From an uncultured Clostridia bacterium (GTDB lineage: Bacteria; Bacillota; Clostridia; Lachnospirales; Anaerotignaceae): 64,000 nt of DNA. The notes under the pieces are model-generated. The model was not told the origin of the DNA. It worked only from the letters and a program-made list of their open reading frames with translations, and did not search any database. Both the position numbers and the translations under genes were made by a program. The number at the start of each line of letters is the position of its first letter. Position 1 is the stretch's first letter. Shown here in pieces: positions 54,371-62,705 of this stretch. Location of the stretch: contig CALWRF010000028.1 in NCBI GenBank assembly GCA_944383885.1, positions 1 to 64,000 on the forward strand. The letters run 5' to 3'.

Positions 54371-55075
54371 TTATTTTGTTATTCTTCTCCAAACTTCCTG
54401 ATAAGCTTCCTCAACATTTCCAAGGTCGCGGCGGAAACGGTCTTTATCAAGTTTTTCATTTGTCTCAGCGTCCCAAAGTCTGCATGTATCAGGTGAAATT
54501 TCATCAGCGAGAATAACTCTGCCGTCATAACGACCGAATTCAATTTTAAAGTCTATAAGCTTAATGCCTGCTTTAAGGAAGAATTTTTTAAGAAGCTCGT
54601 TGATTTTAAGGGCTTGCTCAGAAATAGAATCAATTTCTTCTTTTGTTGCAATGCCAATAGCAAGAGCCTGAAGCTCATTAATCATAGGGTCGCCAAGCTC
54701 GTCATTTTTATAAGAAAACTCAAGTATTGGATTTTTAAGCGGAGTTCCTTCCTCAACACCGAACTTTTTGGAAAAACTTCCAGCAGCTACATTCCTGATT
54801 ATAACTTCAAGAGGAACTATTGAAACACGTTTAACAAGTGTTTCCCTGTCACTCAGTTCTTTTACAAAATGAGTTTCTATGCCATTTTCTTCAAGATATT
54901 GCAAAATAATATTTGTCATTTTATTGTTTATTACGCCTTTGCCCATAATCTGCCCTTTTTTAAGACCGTTAAAAGCTGTGGCGTCGTCTTTATAATCTAC
55001 AATAAGAAGTTTTTCATCATCAGTCTTAAATACCTTTTTAGCTTTGCCTTCGTAAAGCATGTCAAGTTTTTCCAT
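54371..55075 (-). CDS. purC: SAICAR synthetase
   Basis: A 234-aa enzyme that couples CAIR and aspartate using ATP. Typical motifs are [26 protein letters not shown] and [18 protein letters not shown]. It is the first of three consecutive purine genes (purC, purB, purA) on the minus strand; each has its own terminator-like hairpin, so they are not a simple operon. Confidence 0.98.
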   Translation of the reverse strand: MEKLDMLYEGKAKKVFKTDDEKLLIVDYKDDATAFNGLKKGQIMGKGVINNKMTNIILQYLEENGIETHFVKELSDRETLVKRVSIVPLEVIIRNVAAGSFSKKFGVEEGTPLKNPILEFSYKNDELGDPMINELQALAIGIATKEEIDSISEQALKINELLKKFFLKAGIKLIDFKIEFGRYDGRVILADEISPDTCRLWDAETNEKLDKDRFRRDLGNVEEAYQEVWRRITK

Positions 55076-55187
55076 AAAAATAAACCTCCCACAAAATTCA
55101 TTCGGCTGCTTCTGCTAATTACAACTAACCATTTCCATTTTTTATAACAGATAAATCAGACAAATCAATGCTGAATTTTATATAATC

Positions 55188-56018
55188 TTATTTCAAAAGT
55201 TCTTCAAGCTTCTCACTTGCTTTTTCAAGCGGTTTTAAATCAGCTTTATAAACCATGCCTTTATCACAGTAAAGCGCAGTTTCCGGATTAATAGGCATCT
55301 GACCTATAACGTCTATGCCATAACCGTCGGCTACTATATCTATTTTGCTTTCACCGTAAAGATAAATCTTTCTGCCGCAGTCAGGGCAAGCAACATAACT
55401 CATATTTTCAATAATGCCAATAATAGGCACATTCATAAGCTTTGCCATATTAACGGCTTTGCCTACAATCATGCTTACAAGTTCCTGAGGTGAAGAAACA
55501 ATAACTATTCCGTCTATAGGCATTGACTGAAATACGGTAAGCGGAACATCGCCTGTTCCCGGAGGCATATCTACAAAAAGATAATCCACATCTTCCCAAA
55601 TTACTTCCGAGTAGAACTGCTGAACAACACCGGCTATAATAGGACCTCTCCAAACAACAGGGTCTGTGTCATTATCTACAAGAAGATTTACACTCATAAC
55701 CTCTATTCCGTTTTCGCTTTCCACAGGAAGCATACCATACTGGTTGCCGCCTGCTTTTTTATTAATTCCGAACATTTTAGGTATTGAAGGACCTGTAATA
55801 TCAGCATCAAGTATACCAACTTTATATCCCTTGTTTTTCATTGAACAAGCCAGCATTGATGTAACAAGGGATTTGCCAACGCCGCCTTTTCCGCTTACAA
55901 CGCCAATTATTTTTTTAATATGGCTGTATTTGTTAGGCTCAATAATCATACTTTCCTGAGTTCTCTCACTGCAGTTTTCTGAGCAGCTTGAGCAGTCATG
56001 TGAGCAATTTTCACTCAT
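55188..56018 (-). CDS. Mrp/NBP35-family P-loop iron-sulfur carrier ATPase
   Basis: A 276-aa protein starting at ATG 56018 with GGAG 9 nt upstream. It has a cysteine-rich N-terminus (C5, C9, C12, C16), the deviant Walker A GKGGVGKS at residues 43-50, and a C-terminal CPDC pair (YVACPDCGRK) used by Mrp/ApbC dimers to hold a bridging [4Fe-4S] cluster. It probably delivers Fe-S clusters to apo-proteins; this window encodes many Fe-S enzymes. Confidence 0.94.
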   Translation of the reverse strand: MSENCSHDCSSCSENCSERTQESMIIEPNKYSHIKKIIGVVSGKGGVGKSLVTSMLACSMKNKGYKVGILDADITGPSIPKMFGINKKAGGNQYGMLPVESENGIEVMSVNLLVDNDTDPVVWRGPIIAGVVQQFYSEVIWEDVDYLFVDMPPGTGDVPLTVFQSMPIDGIVIVSSPQELVSMIVGKAVNMAKLMNVPIIGIIENMSYVACPDCGRKIYLYGESKIDIVADGYGIDVIGQMPINPETALYCDKGMVYKADLKPLEKASEKLEELLK

Positions 56019-56134
56019 TAAAATCAGCTCCATTTCTATTTTCTATTTTTAAATTATAAGCTTTTCAACATGCAAATGTCAATAAAAGCATTAACAAATA
56101 ACATATTGCTGTTAATTAAAGGCTTAAACTACAA

Positions 56135-56162
56135 AAACCCTTCTTAAAATTCAGAAGGGTTT
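56135..56162 (-). terminator. Terminator downstream of the M23 peptidase gene
   Basis: Perfect 10-bp stem aaacccttct/agaagggttt with an 8-nt loop, flanked by T tracts on both strands and 6 bp after the stop codon. Confidence 0.88.
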
Positions 56163-56168
56163 GTTTTT

Positions 56169-57368
56169 TTAGTAGCTTACATTTCCTACACCTAAATAAG
56201 GTTCAGGACTTACTGCTTTACCGTTTACTCTTACCTCAAAGTGACAATGGTTTCCTGTTGAATTTCCTGTTGAACCGCATTTTGCAACTACTTGCCCTCT
56301 TGTTACGGACTGACCTTTTGAAGCAACAAGACTTGAATTATGTCCGTAAAGCGTAACAAGCCCGCCGCCGTGGTCAATCATTATCGTATTTCCATAGCCG
56401 TTCATCCATCCTGAATAAATAACCGTTCCAGCTTCAGCCGCCACTATATTGGAGCCGTATGGGGCAGGAATATCATAACCGGTATGAAGTTCACGTCTTC
56501 CGCTTATAGGGTTGTTTCTGTTAATAAAACCGCTGCTTAAACTCGATGAAGATGCTGCTTTTGCAGGTACAGGCCAGTTAAGCTGACCGCCTGTATATAC
56601 ATAGCTTGATGAATAAGATGACGATGACAGTGCCTGATTAATAAGGGCTTCAACCTGTCGGCTTGCCTTTTCATCATTGGCAATCATTTCTTCATACATA
56701 GCCTCATCATTTTGATACTGAATAAGCTTTTCTTTCTTTTCAGCCATTATTTCATCAAGTTCTTGTTTCTTCTGCTCATTTTCTTTAACAAGTTCTTCAA
56801 CTTCGGCTTTTTCTTCAGCGATTTCTGCTGTTTTAACTTTTATTGTATTTTCAGCTTCTTTAAGATTTGAAAGTATTTCGTTGTCGTATTCCATTATGTC
56901 CTCTACGTACTGAATCCTTGCAAGCATATCAGATATGCTTTTAGACTCGAATATTACGTCAAGGTATCCTGTAGTGCCATTTTCGTAGAAAAACTTAATT
57001 CTATCGCCAAAAACACCAAACTGCTTTTCTTTTTCTTCAGTCGCTTTTTCAAGCTCTGCCTCAGACTGTTCCAATCTTCCTGAAACATCGTTAAGGTCTT
57101 CCAATGACTTATCGTATTCTTCGCTCGCTGCCGCAAGAACCTGATCAAAAGCGTCTATCTCCTGCTGCAAAGTAAGCTGCTGCTGTTTGGCATTTTCAAG
57201 AGCTGCCTTGGCTTCCTTAGTTTTTTTAGCCAAAGCATCTCTTTCATTTTGGAGCTGCTGTAATGTTTTGGCTTTAGCTGTAGTGCTTGGAGTAAAAACC
57301 ATAGCCGCCGTAAGCATTATGCAGCATGCAGCCAGCATTCTTTTAGCCTGAATAACATATCTTTTCAT
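56169..57368 (-). CDS. Secreted coiled-coil M23 metallopeptidase (EnvC/PcsB-like)
   Basis: A 399-aa protein. The signal peptide (about 1-33) is followed by a long coiled coil (about 34-245), then a Ser-rich linker and a LytM/M23 endopeptidase domain. Zinc ligands are HTGYD and the pair in HCHFEV, with YGHNS between. Such proteins either cleave peptide cross-bridges or, when degenerate, activate amidases during division; here the ligands are intact. It follows the NlpC/P60 gene and may share its transcript. Confidence 0.93.
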   Translation of the reverse strand: MKRYVIQAKRMLAACCIMLTAAMVFTPSTTAKAKTLQQLQNERDALAKKTKEAKAALENAKQQQLTLQQEIDAFDQVLAAASEEYDKSLEDLNDVSGRLEQSEAELEKATEEKEKQFGVFGDRIKFFYENGTTGYLDVIFESKSISDMLARIQYVEDIMEYDNEILSNLKEAENTIKVKTAEIAEEKAEVEELVKENEQKKQELDEIMAEKKEKLIQYQNDEAMYEEMIANDEKASRQVEALINQALSSSSYSSSYVYTGGQLNWPVPAKAASSSSLSSGFINRNNPISGRRELHTGYDIPAPYGSNIVAAEAGTVIYSGWMNGYGNTIMIDHGGGLVTLYGHNSSLVASKGQSVTRGQVVAKCGSTGNSTGNHCHFEVRVNGKAVSPEPYLGVGNVSY

Positions 57369-57410
57369 TTACTGCCCTCACAACCTTTAAAATTATATAT
57401 AAGCAACTTA

Positions 57411-57446
57411 AAGCAGACAGCAGGACTTAACCCCCACCGTCTGCTT
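57411..57446 (-). terminator. Possible weak terminator between the two cell-wall hydrolase genes
   Basis: An 8-bp stem aagcagac/gtctgctt with a 20-nt loop and only a short T tract on the minus strand. It may allow read-through into the M23 gene. Confidence 0.4.
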
Positions 57447-57459
57447 GTTAAAAGCAATA

Positions 57460-58650
57460 TTATCTAATTACTCTTTTTGCCATTACATAAGTTCTGGCAC
57501 TGTAGTCATCAGCCAAAGACGAAATAGTAACACCATAAACCTTGCCTGATGAAGAATGTATGTATTGGTTACCGCCTATGTAGATACCTACATGCGAAAT
57601 TCCCCCGTCATTAACACCGTCTGTATCAAAGAAAACCAAATCCCCGGCTGCAAGCTCACTCTTAGAAATCTGAACACCATCTGAATAAGCCATTGATGAT
57701 GAACTTCTCTGTAAGTTAATGCCAAAATTTTTAAATACCGAATAAACAAAACCGGAACAGTCAACACCGGTATTAAGGTTTGTTCCGCCCCAAACATAAG
57801 GAGTGCCGATAAACTGCTGAGCATAAGCAACAACAGCTTGTCCCTTTTCAGATGAAGAAGAACCTCTTGACGGCTTTTCACCATCTCTTATAGAAACATA
57901 CTCAGCACTAACAAAACCTGTAACATTTCCATCAGTAACTTTAATCCAGTCATTGCTTACAGCAAGTACATCAACATAATCGCCGTACTCTAATGTAGTA
58001 AGTATGTCAAAGTCTGTACCGGCTCCGCTTCTTACCCTAAGACCGCTTGTAGCAGTTACTGCAGCATATTTATTTGAAACTTCAGTAAAATTATTCTCTG
58101 AATCTACTGGAGAAGCAGATAAAGCAGAAGCTGCTGCAACAGCTGACTCTTCTTTTTGAGAAGCACTGCTGTCCGGCGCTACTTTATCTAAAATTTCACC
58201 GTCAACAAATTCCTTGCTGACATAAGCGATGTCGCCATTTGTTCTTACTATTTTATACCAGCTGTCGCTGCTTGCAACAACTGTTACCGTATCACCTGTA
58301 TTAACTGTGCCTACTATTTCTGATTGGGAAGAAGCTGAATTTCTTACATTAACCTGATCAGCACCAACTTTCCCTTCAGCCTGTGATACGATTATGTAGT
58401 CAGAAAAAACATAAGCTTCCTGATTATTGTAGTTTATCTTATACCAATTTCCTTCATTAGAAAGAATATCAATTTCGTCCCCTTCAAAAAGAAGACCAAG
58501 TTTTTCAGACTCGGTATCAGCCGACTGTCTGACATTTATTTGGTTTGCGTTTACAACACCCTTGTTCTCCGCAAAAGCGGCCATACTGCACCCGACAGCT
58601 AATAATGTGCCTAAAACAGCTGCCGAAGGTAATATCCCCTTCATTTTCAT
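57460..58650 (-). CDS. Secreted NlpC/P60 endopeptidase with three SH3 domains
   Basis: A 396-aa peptidoglycan hydrolase. Signal peptide about 1-27. Three bacterial SH3 domains (about 30-90, 94-152 and 195-255), each beginning with an (I/V)NVR or LRVR motif, bind the wall. The NlpC/P60 domain (about 268-396) has Cys298 (VDCSGF), His353 (ISHVGIYIGG) and His365. It cleaves D-Glu-meso-DAP type bonds. A consensus promoter with two WalR-type sites lies upstream, which suggests growth-coupled control by WalRK. Confidence 0.96.
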   Translation of the reverse strand: MKMKGILPSAAVLGTLLAVGCSMAAFAENKGVVNANQINVRQSADTESEKLGLLFEGDEIDILSNEGNWYKINYNNQEAYVFSDYIIVSQAEGKVGADQVNVRNSASSQSEIVGTVNTGDTVTVVASSDSWYKIVRTNGDIAYVSKEFVDGEILDKVAPDSSASQKEESAVAAASALSASPVDSENNFTEVSNKYAAVTATSGLRVRSGAGTDFDILTTLEYGDYVDVLAVSNDWIKVTDGNVTGFVSAEYVSIRDGEKPSRGSSSSEKGQAVVAYAQQFIGTPYVWGGTNLNTGVDCSGFVYSVFKNFGINLQRSSSSMAYSDGVQISKSELAAGDLVFFDTDGVNDGGISHVGIYIGGNQYIHSSSGKVYGVTISSLADDYSARTYVMAKRVIR

Positions 58651-58993
58651 GAATAGCCTCCAATCAAATGTTACATTTTTGTTACAGACTTAGTATAAAA
58701 AATAATCCTATAAATGTCAATAGGTTTTTATTAATTACAAGCCTTTTACACATATTTTGTTATAAATGCACAAAATATACCAACATATAACTTAATTATG
58801 ACAATTCTATTAAATTATATTGCTTTATATAATGCGGCATTTATTAAGTAATTGTTACATAAAAAGTTATTCATGAAACAAATTTTAAATTAATGTTGAG
58901 GTTAATTTAATAATTTATTACATATATTAAAAATAATACATGTAACCGAAAAAGCAGATACCCCTTGAACAAAGCAGTAACCTCACGCTGAAA
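58651..58993. other. Regulatory intergenic region upstream of the NlpC/P60 gene
   Basis: 343 bp. Its left part carries the promoter and WalR-type sites described separately. The rest is AT-rich and borders the larC2 stop codon. I saw no c-di-AMP riboswitch, although such elements often precede NlpC/P60 genes, and no clear terminator for the lar operon. Confidence 0.55.
58670..58750 (-). promoter_or_regulatory. SigA promoter flanked by two WalR-type direct repeats
   Basis: On the minus strand TTGACA (58715-58720), a 17-bp spacer and TATACT (58692-58697). One site, TGTAAA-N5-TGTAAT, lies upstream of the -35 (58734-58750); the other, TGTAAC-N5-TGTAAC, lies at the transcription start (58670-58686). 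Both fit TGTWAH-N5-TGTWAH. No walRK genes are in this window. Confidence 0.75.
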
Positions 58994-59440
58994 TCAAGTA
59001 GTTCTTTTATTTTTAATTTCAGCATATACTTCATACAGAGGAACATTGAATCTTTGAGCAATTTCTCTTACGCAATCATATTCAGGATACATTCTCAGCC
59101 CTTTTTTGGTATATACACATTTTACCCTTACAGGGCCATAAAGTGTATCCACTTCCTCAAATGTTCTTGTAAGGCATGTTCTGTTTTCAGTGCGACAGCG
59201 TATTCCAATGGCAGTAGTTTCCTCAAAAATAATATCTTCCATTGTTTCTTTCAAGCCGCCGTCACAAATAACAGTGAGCTTATAAGCCGGACGGTTTTTT
59301 TTCATATAAATAGATGTATAAAAAGCATCCTTTGCCCCGGCTTTAAAAAGTCTCTCTAAAACATAGCCCAGCATTTCCCCTGTAGAGTCATCAATGTTTG
59401 TTTCAAGAATTGTAATGCTGTCTGTATATCTTTCAGGCAT
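58994..59440 (-). CDS. larC2: LarC C-terminal part, nickel-pincer cofactor insertion (LarC2)
   Basis: A 148-aa protein equivalent to the C-terminal third of LarC, the CTP-dependent enzyme that inserts nickel into the pincer nucleotide. It begins ERYTDSITILETNIDDSTGEMLGYVLERLF, a typical LarC core. ATG 59440 has GAGGG 9 nt upstream, inside the end of larC1. Its reading frame stays open back through the larC1 terminus in the -1 frame, so either coupled initiation or frameshifting could join the two parts. Confidence 0.88.
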   Translation of the reverse strand: MPERYTDSITILETNIDDSTGEMLGYVLERLFKAGAKDAFYTSIYMKKNRPAYKLTVICDGGLKETMEDIIFEETTAIGIRCRTENRTCLTRTFEEVDTLYGPVRVKCVYTKKGLRMYPEYDCVREIAQRFNVPLYEVYAEIKNKRTT

Positions 59441-59445
59441 AATTC

Positions 59446-60300
59446 TTAACCCTCGGTTTCCCCAATCATTACCCTAAGAATATTAGGGATAGAGAAATTT
59501 CTTTTTCCCGCGCCATAACCTGTAGCTGTAAGCTTCATAGGCGGGCACATACCAAAACTTTCTGAAAGTTCTGCTATTATTGCAGCACCAGTTGGTGTAA
59601 CCATCTCACCCATAACGTCTATCTGGCGATATATAACATTGGAATCAGCAAAAATTTCTGCTGTTGCAGGAGCAGGAACCGGCATGTGACCGTGCTGACA
59701 CTTTACAAACCCATGTCCATCGTTAACGACAGATGAACAAATAATATCAGGTTTAATCATATCAATTAAAATAGCCGTTCCTATAATATCAGCTATAGAA
59801 TCAAGAGCTCCTACTTCATGAAAATGCACTTCATTAAGAGGTTTTGAGTGTACTTTAGCTTCGGCTTTAGCAACACGCATAAAAATTTTTTTTGCCATTT
59901 CTTTCGCATTTTCCGAAATGGAACTGTTATCAATAATAGCATTTACATCATCTATATTCCTGTGGACATGGGCGTGAGTATGCTCATGGGAATGGGCATG
60001 TTCATGTGTATGCTCATGGATATGCCCGTCATGAATATGTCCGTGGTCATGATGATGCCCGTGCTCGTGGTGATGATGTTCTTCGTCCAAATACTCGCCG
60101 TTAGTGAGTATTACATCAACATCCTGCGCGCCTATGCCGCTTTTTTCGGTTCTTGAAAACTTAATTTCAAAGCCTTCAACATTGAGCTTTTTCATTTCAG
60201 CTAAAAAAGCGTCTTTATCTATTCCAAGGTCTATTAACGCAGCAAGAGTCATATCACCGCTTATACCTGAAAAGCAGTCAAAGTATAAAACTTTTTTCAT
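59446..60300 (-). CDS. larC1: LarC N-terminal part with His-rich insertion (LarC1)
   Basis: A 284-aa protein beginning KKVLYFDCFSGISGDMTLAALIDLG, the LarC N-terminal signature. Residues 75-113 hold 22 histidines with Asp/Glu/Gly, a likely nickel-storage or delivery loop. Conserved segments FHEVGALDSIADIIG, VKCQHGHMPVPAPAT and VTPTGAAIIA follow. Together with LarC2 it makes about 432 aa, the size of an intact LarC. ATG 60300 overlaps the larB stop codon. Confidence 0.94.
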   Translation of the reverse strand: MKKVLYFDCFSGISGDMTLAALIDLGIDKDAFLAEMKKLNVEGFEIKFSRTEKSGIGAQDVDVILTNGEYLDEEHHHHEHGHHHDHGHIHDGHIHEHTHEHAHSHEHTHAHVHRNIDDVNAIIDNSSISENAKEMAKKIFMRVAKAEAKVHSKPLNEVHFHEVGALDSIADIIGTAILIDMIKPDIICSSVVNDGHGFVKCQHGHMPVPAPATAEIFADSNVIYRQIDVMGEMVTPTGAAIIAELSESFGMCPPMKLTATGYGAGKRNFSIPNILRVMIGETEG

Positions 60301-61052
60301 TAATTTCCAACTCCCAACTTATTAATACTGTTAGCTGTATATCCGGCTCCAAAACCGTTGTCTATGTTTACAACAACTACACCATTCGCGCAGCTGTTAA
60401 GCATACAAAGCAGAGATGAAAGACCGTTAAAATTAGCTCCGTATCCTACAGATGTAGGAACAGCAATTACCGGCTTATCGGTAAGACCGCCTATTACGCT
60501 GGCAAGGGCTCCTTCCATTCCCGCTACGGCTATAACCACATTAGCTTTAGTAATAACATCAAGCTTTGATAACAGCCTGTGAAGTCCTGCCACGCCAACA
60601 TCGTATAAACGCTCAACATTGTTGCCAAGATATTCACACGTAATAGCCGCTTCTTCAGCCACCGGTATATCACTTGTGCCGCCGGTTGCCACAACAACCG
60701 TTCCGCCGGTTTTTTTAAGCGGCTCACGTTCTATTTTAATTATTCTTGCCGCCTCATAATAAACAGCATCATCATAAGCAGCTTTAACAGCGTTATACTT
60801 TTCCTTGTCTGCTCTTGTTCCAAGTATATTTTTTGTGCCTGCCTCAAGCATTCTGCCTATAATTCCTACTATTTGTTCTGCGGTTTTTCCAGCACAGTAA
60901 ATCACTTCAGGACAGCCGTTTCTCATTTCCCTTTGATGGTCAATTACAGCATATCCTAAATCCTCAACCGGCGCTATTTTAAGTTTGCGCTCAGCTTCCT
61001 CAAGTGTAATATTTCCATTTTTGTAATCGTCAAGTAATTTTTTAATGTCCAA
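60300..61052 (-). CDS. larB: Pyridinium-3,5-biscarboxylic acid mononucleotide synthase LarB
   Basis: A 250-aa PurE-related enzyme that carboxylates nicotinic acid adenine dinucleotide and releases AMP, the first step of the nickel-pincer cofactor. The N-terminal helices read LLDDYKNGNITLEEAE; the C-terminal Rossmann-like part has VVATGGTSDIPVAEEA, DVGVAGLHR and AVPTSVGYGANFNG. TTG 61052, with GAGG 8 nt upstream, is preferred to a GTG that overlaps the ribosome binding site. It follows larE by about 10 nt. Confidence 0.94.
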   Translation of the reverse strand: MDIKKLLDDYKNGNITLEEAERKLKIAPVEDLGYAVIDHQREMRNGCPEVIYCAGKTAEQIVGIIGRMLEAGTKNILGTRADKEKYNAVKAAYDDAVYYEAARIIKIEREPLKKTGGTVVVATGGTSDIPVAEEAAITCEYLGNNVERLYDVGVAGLHRLLSKLDVITKANVVIAVAGMEGALASVIGGLTDKPVIAVPTSVGYGANFNGLSSLLCMLNSCANGVVVVNIDNGFGAGYTANSINKLGVGN

Positions 61053-61062
61053 TCTGAGCACC

Positions 61063-61848
61063 TCAATCCATACTTCCGCTTCTAAAGCCTTCTAAGTCAA
61101 GAGTTACATATTTATAACCTATATCTTTTAAAAAGGAAACAATGGAATCATCATTTATAAAGTCCGTAAAGTATTTACGCGGAATTTCAATTCTGGCTAT
61201 ATCACCATGCACACGTACCCTGCCGGATAATATGCCTTTGTCCGCTAAAAACTTTTCCGCTTTTTCTACCTTTAAAAACGCCTCTTTTGTTAATTCTGTG
61301 TTATACATAAACCTTGTTGCTAAACAGGAATTAGAAGGCTTGTCCCATGTTTCAAGACCCATTTGTTGCGCTGCCTGTCTAATTTCATTTTTTGTAAACC
61401 CGGCTTCATAAAGCGGGCTTACAATGCCAATTTCTTCAGCCGCTTTTGCTCCCGGTCTGTAATGTTTGGCGTCATCAGCGTTTTTTCCGTCGGCAATTAA
61501 ATTGTAACCCTCTTTGCCGGCTCTTTCAATTACAGCCTGCATAATATTCTTTTTGCAGTAGTAGCACCTCTCTTTCGTGTTGTTCCTGAACTGGCTTACG
61601 CTAAATACGTCTACGGTTTCCAAAAACACTTTAACACCTGCATTTTCTGCAAGGCGCAAAGCATCTTGCACATCTTTAGCTGCCACATTATCCCCTTTAA
61701 CCATAACGGCTATAACGCTGTTGCCTAATGTTTTTGCCGCCATGTTAAGAAGAAAGTCCGAGTCTGTGCCGCCCGAATACGCTATGCATACTTTGCCATA
61801 GCCTTTAAGAATATCACTTAGCCTCTCGATTTTTTTGTCAATACACAT
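61063..61848 (-). CDS. larE: ATP-dependent sulfur transferase LarE
   Basis: A 261-aa PP-loop enzyme that adds sulfur to the pincer precursor. The PP-loop is AYSGGTDSDF (residues 23-32). C175 in SNSCLATR corresponds in position to the sacrificial Cys of Lactobacillus LarE. C95 and C98 (ERCYYCKK) are extra, giving the three-cysteine set seen in LarE proteins that carry a [4Fe-4S] cluster. It starts 15 nt after yunB with GGAGGAG. Confidence 0.95.
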   Translation of the reverse strand: MCIDKKIERLSDILKGYGKVCIAYSGGTDSDFLLNMAAKTLGNSVIAVMVKGDNVAAKDVQDALRLAENAGVKVFLETVDVFSVSQFRNNTKERCYYCKKNIMQAVIERAGKEGYNLIADGKNADDAKHYRPGAKAAEEIGIVSPLYEAGFTKNEIRQAAQQMGLETWDKPSNSCLATRFMYNTELTKEAFLKVEKAEKFLADKGILSGRVRVHGDIARIEIPRKYFTDFINDDSIVSFLKDIGYKYVTLDLEGFRSGSMD

Positions 61849-61863
61849 TGTTCTCCTCCATAC

Positions 61864-62514
61864 CTACTGTGAAATAACACTTTTGTTTCCGTCTATCTGG
61901 AAATAAGTTTGTGGCACAACACCTTTAATTATTGTATCTATGAGCATAATTTTTCTTGTTGCTGTTACATCAGTGCTCTTTAAAGGATTAACAAGCCTCA
62001 TAGTGACTTCAACAGTAAGCCATACTTTATAATTAGTCTGATTAATACCTGCCGCCGTAAAAGATGTTTCATAATCAACGGAGGTATCGTCCTTATATAC
62101 CAGAGCAAAACTTACGTCAGGTCCGGTATTGGATAATATGTCAACGCCGCAGGCGGCGCCGAGAGGTATCGCTATTTTCTTTTTGCCCTGCTTTGAAAAA
62201 ACATCATCTAATTTGCTGTCAACAATTGAACATAGGTTATTTACAAGCACTGTATCAGCAGATACGGTTTTTGTTTCATTATGTACGCTGATAAAATCTG
62301 ATGATTTTAAACCCAATTCATCAATACTTTGCCTTACCACGCTGTCAATTGTTTTATCTGCAAAAGACTTGGCTTCAAAACAGGATATTTCAATAAGAAC
62401 GGGCATAATTCTTTTATTAATGCCCGATAATATTATAACAGAAAATAAAATAAATACAAACATAATGAGCATATTTTTTAAATTTTTTTTAGTTTTTTTG
62501 TTTATAATCAGCAT
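61864..62514 (-). CDS. yunB: Sporulation protein YunB
   Basis: A 216-aa protein starting at ATG 62514 with AAAGGTG at 8 nt. One N-terminal transmembrane helix (about residues 12-33) is followed by an extracellular domain with the YunB features KRIMPVLIEISCFEAKSFADKTID and the IPLGAACGVDILSNTGPDV stretch. YunB is a mother-cell sporulation protein in B. subtilis. It is the first gene of the unit that continues into larE-larB-larC1-larC2. Confidence 0.9.
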   Translation of the reverse strand: MLIINKKTKKNLKNMLIMFVFILFSVIILSGINKRIMPVLIEISCFEAKSFADKTIDSVVRQSIDELGLKSSDFISVHNETKTVSADTVLVNNLCSIVDSKLDDVFSKQGKKKIAIPLGAACGVDILSNTGPDVSFALVYKDDTSVDYETSFTAAGINQTNYKVWLTVEVTMRLVNPLKSTDVTATRKIMLIDTIIKGVVPQTYFQIDGNKSVISQ

Positions 62515-62705
62515 AAACATCACCTTTAAATATTTTATGCCCGAAAGCTTGTCATAAATTATCAAATTTAAAGCATAAACATAGCTTAAAAATATAAAAT
62601 TCCATTAAAACAAGATAAAGTTATTAATTTTTTTGTATTTTATATTATTTTGCTTTATTAAAATTGGCAATTCTGTTATAATCCTTTCTTGAAAGGAGGC
62701 ATACT

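Noticed and set aside
58651..58993. c-di-AMP (ydaO-type) riboswitch upstream of the NlpC/P60 gene
   Set aside because: Such elements are common before these genes, but the minus strand lacks the conserved GGGGAACC-type core, and the mapped promoter leaves only about a 35-nt leader.
59456..59462. GGGAAAC slippery heptamer at the end of larC1
   Set aside because: The heptamer is out of phase with the larC1 codons (ATT GGG GAA ACC), so it cannot act as a standard -1 slip site; coupled initiation from GAGGG is the simpler explanation.
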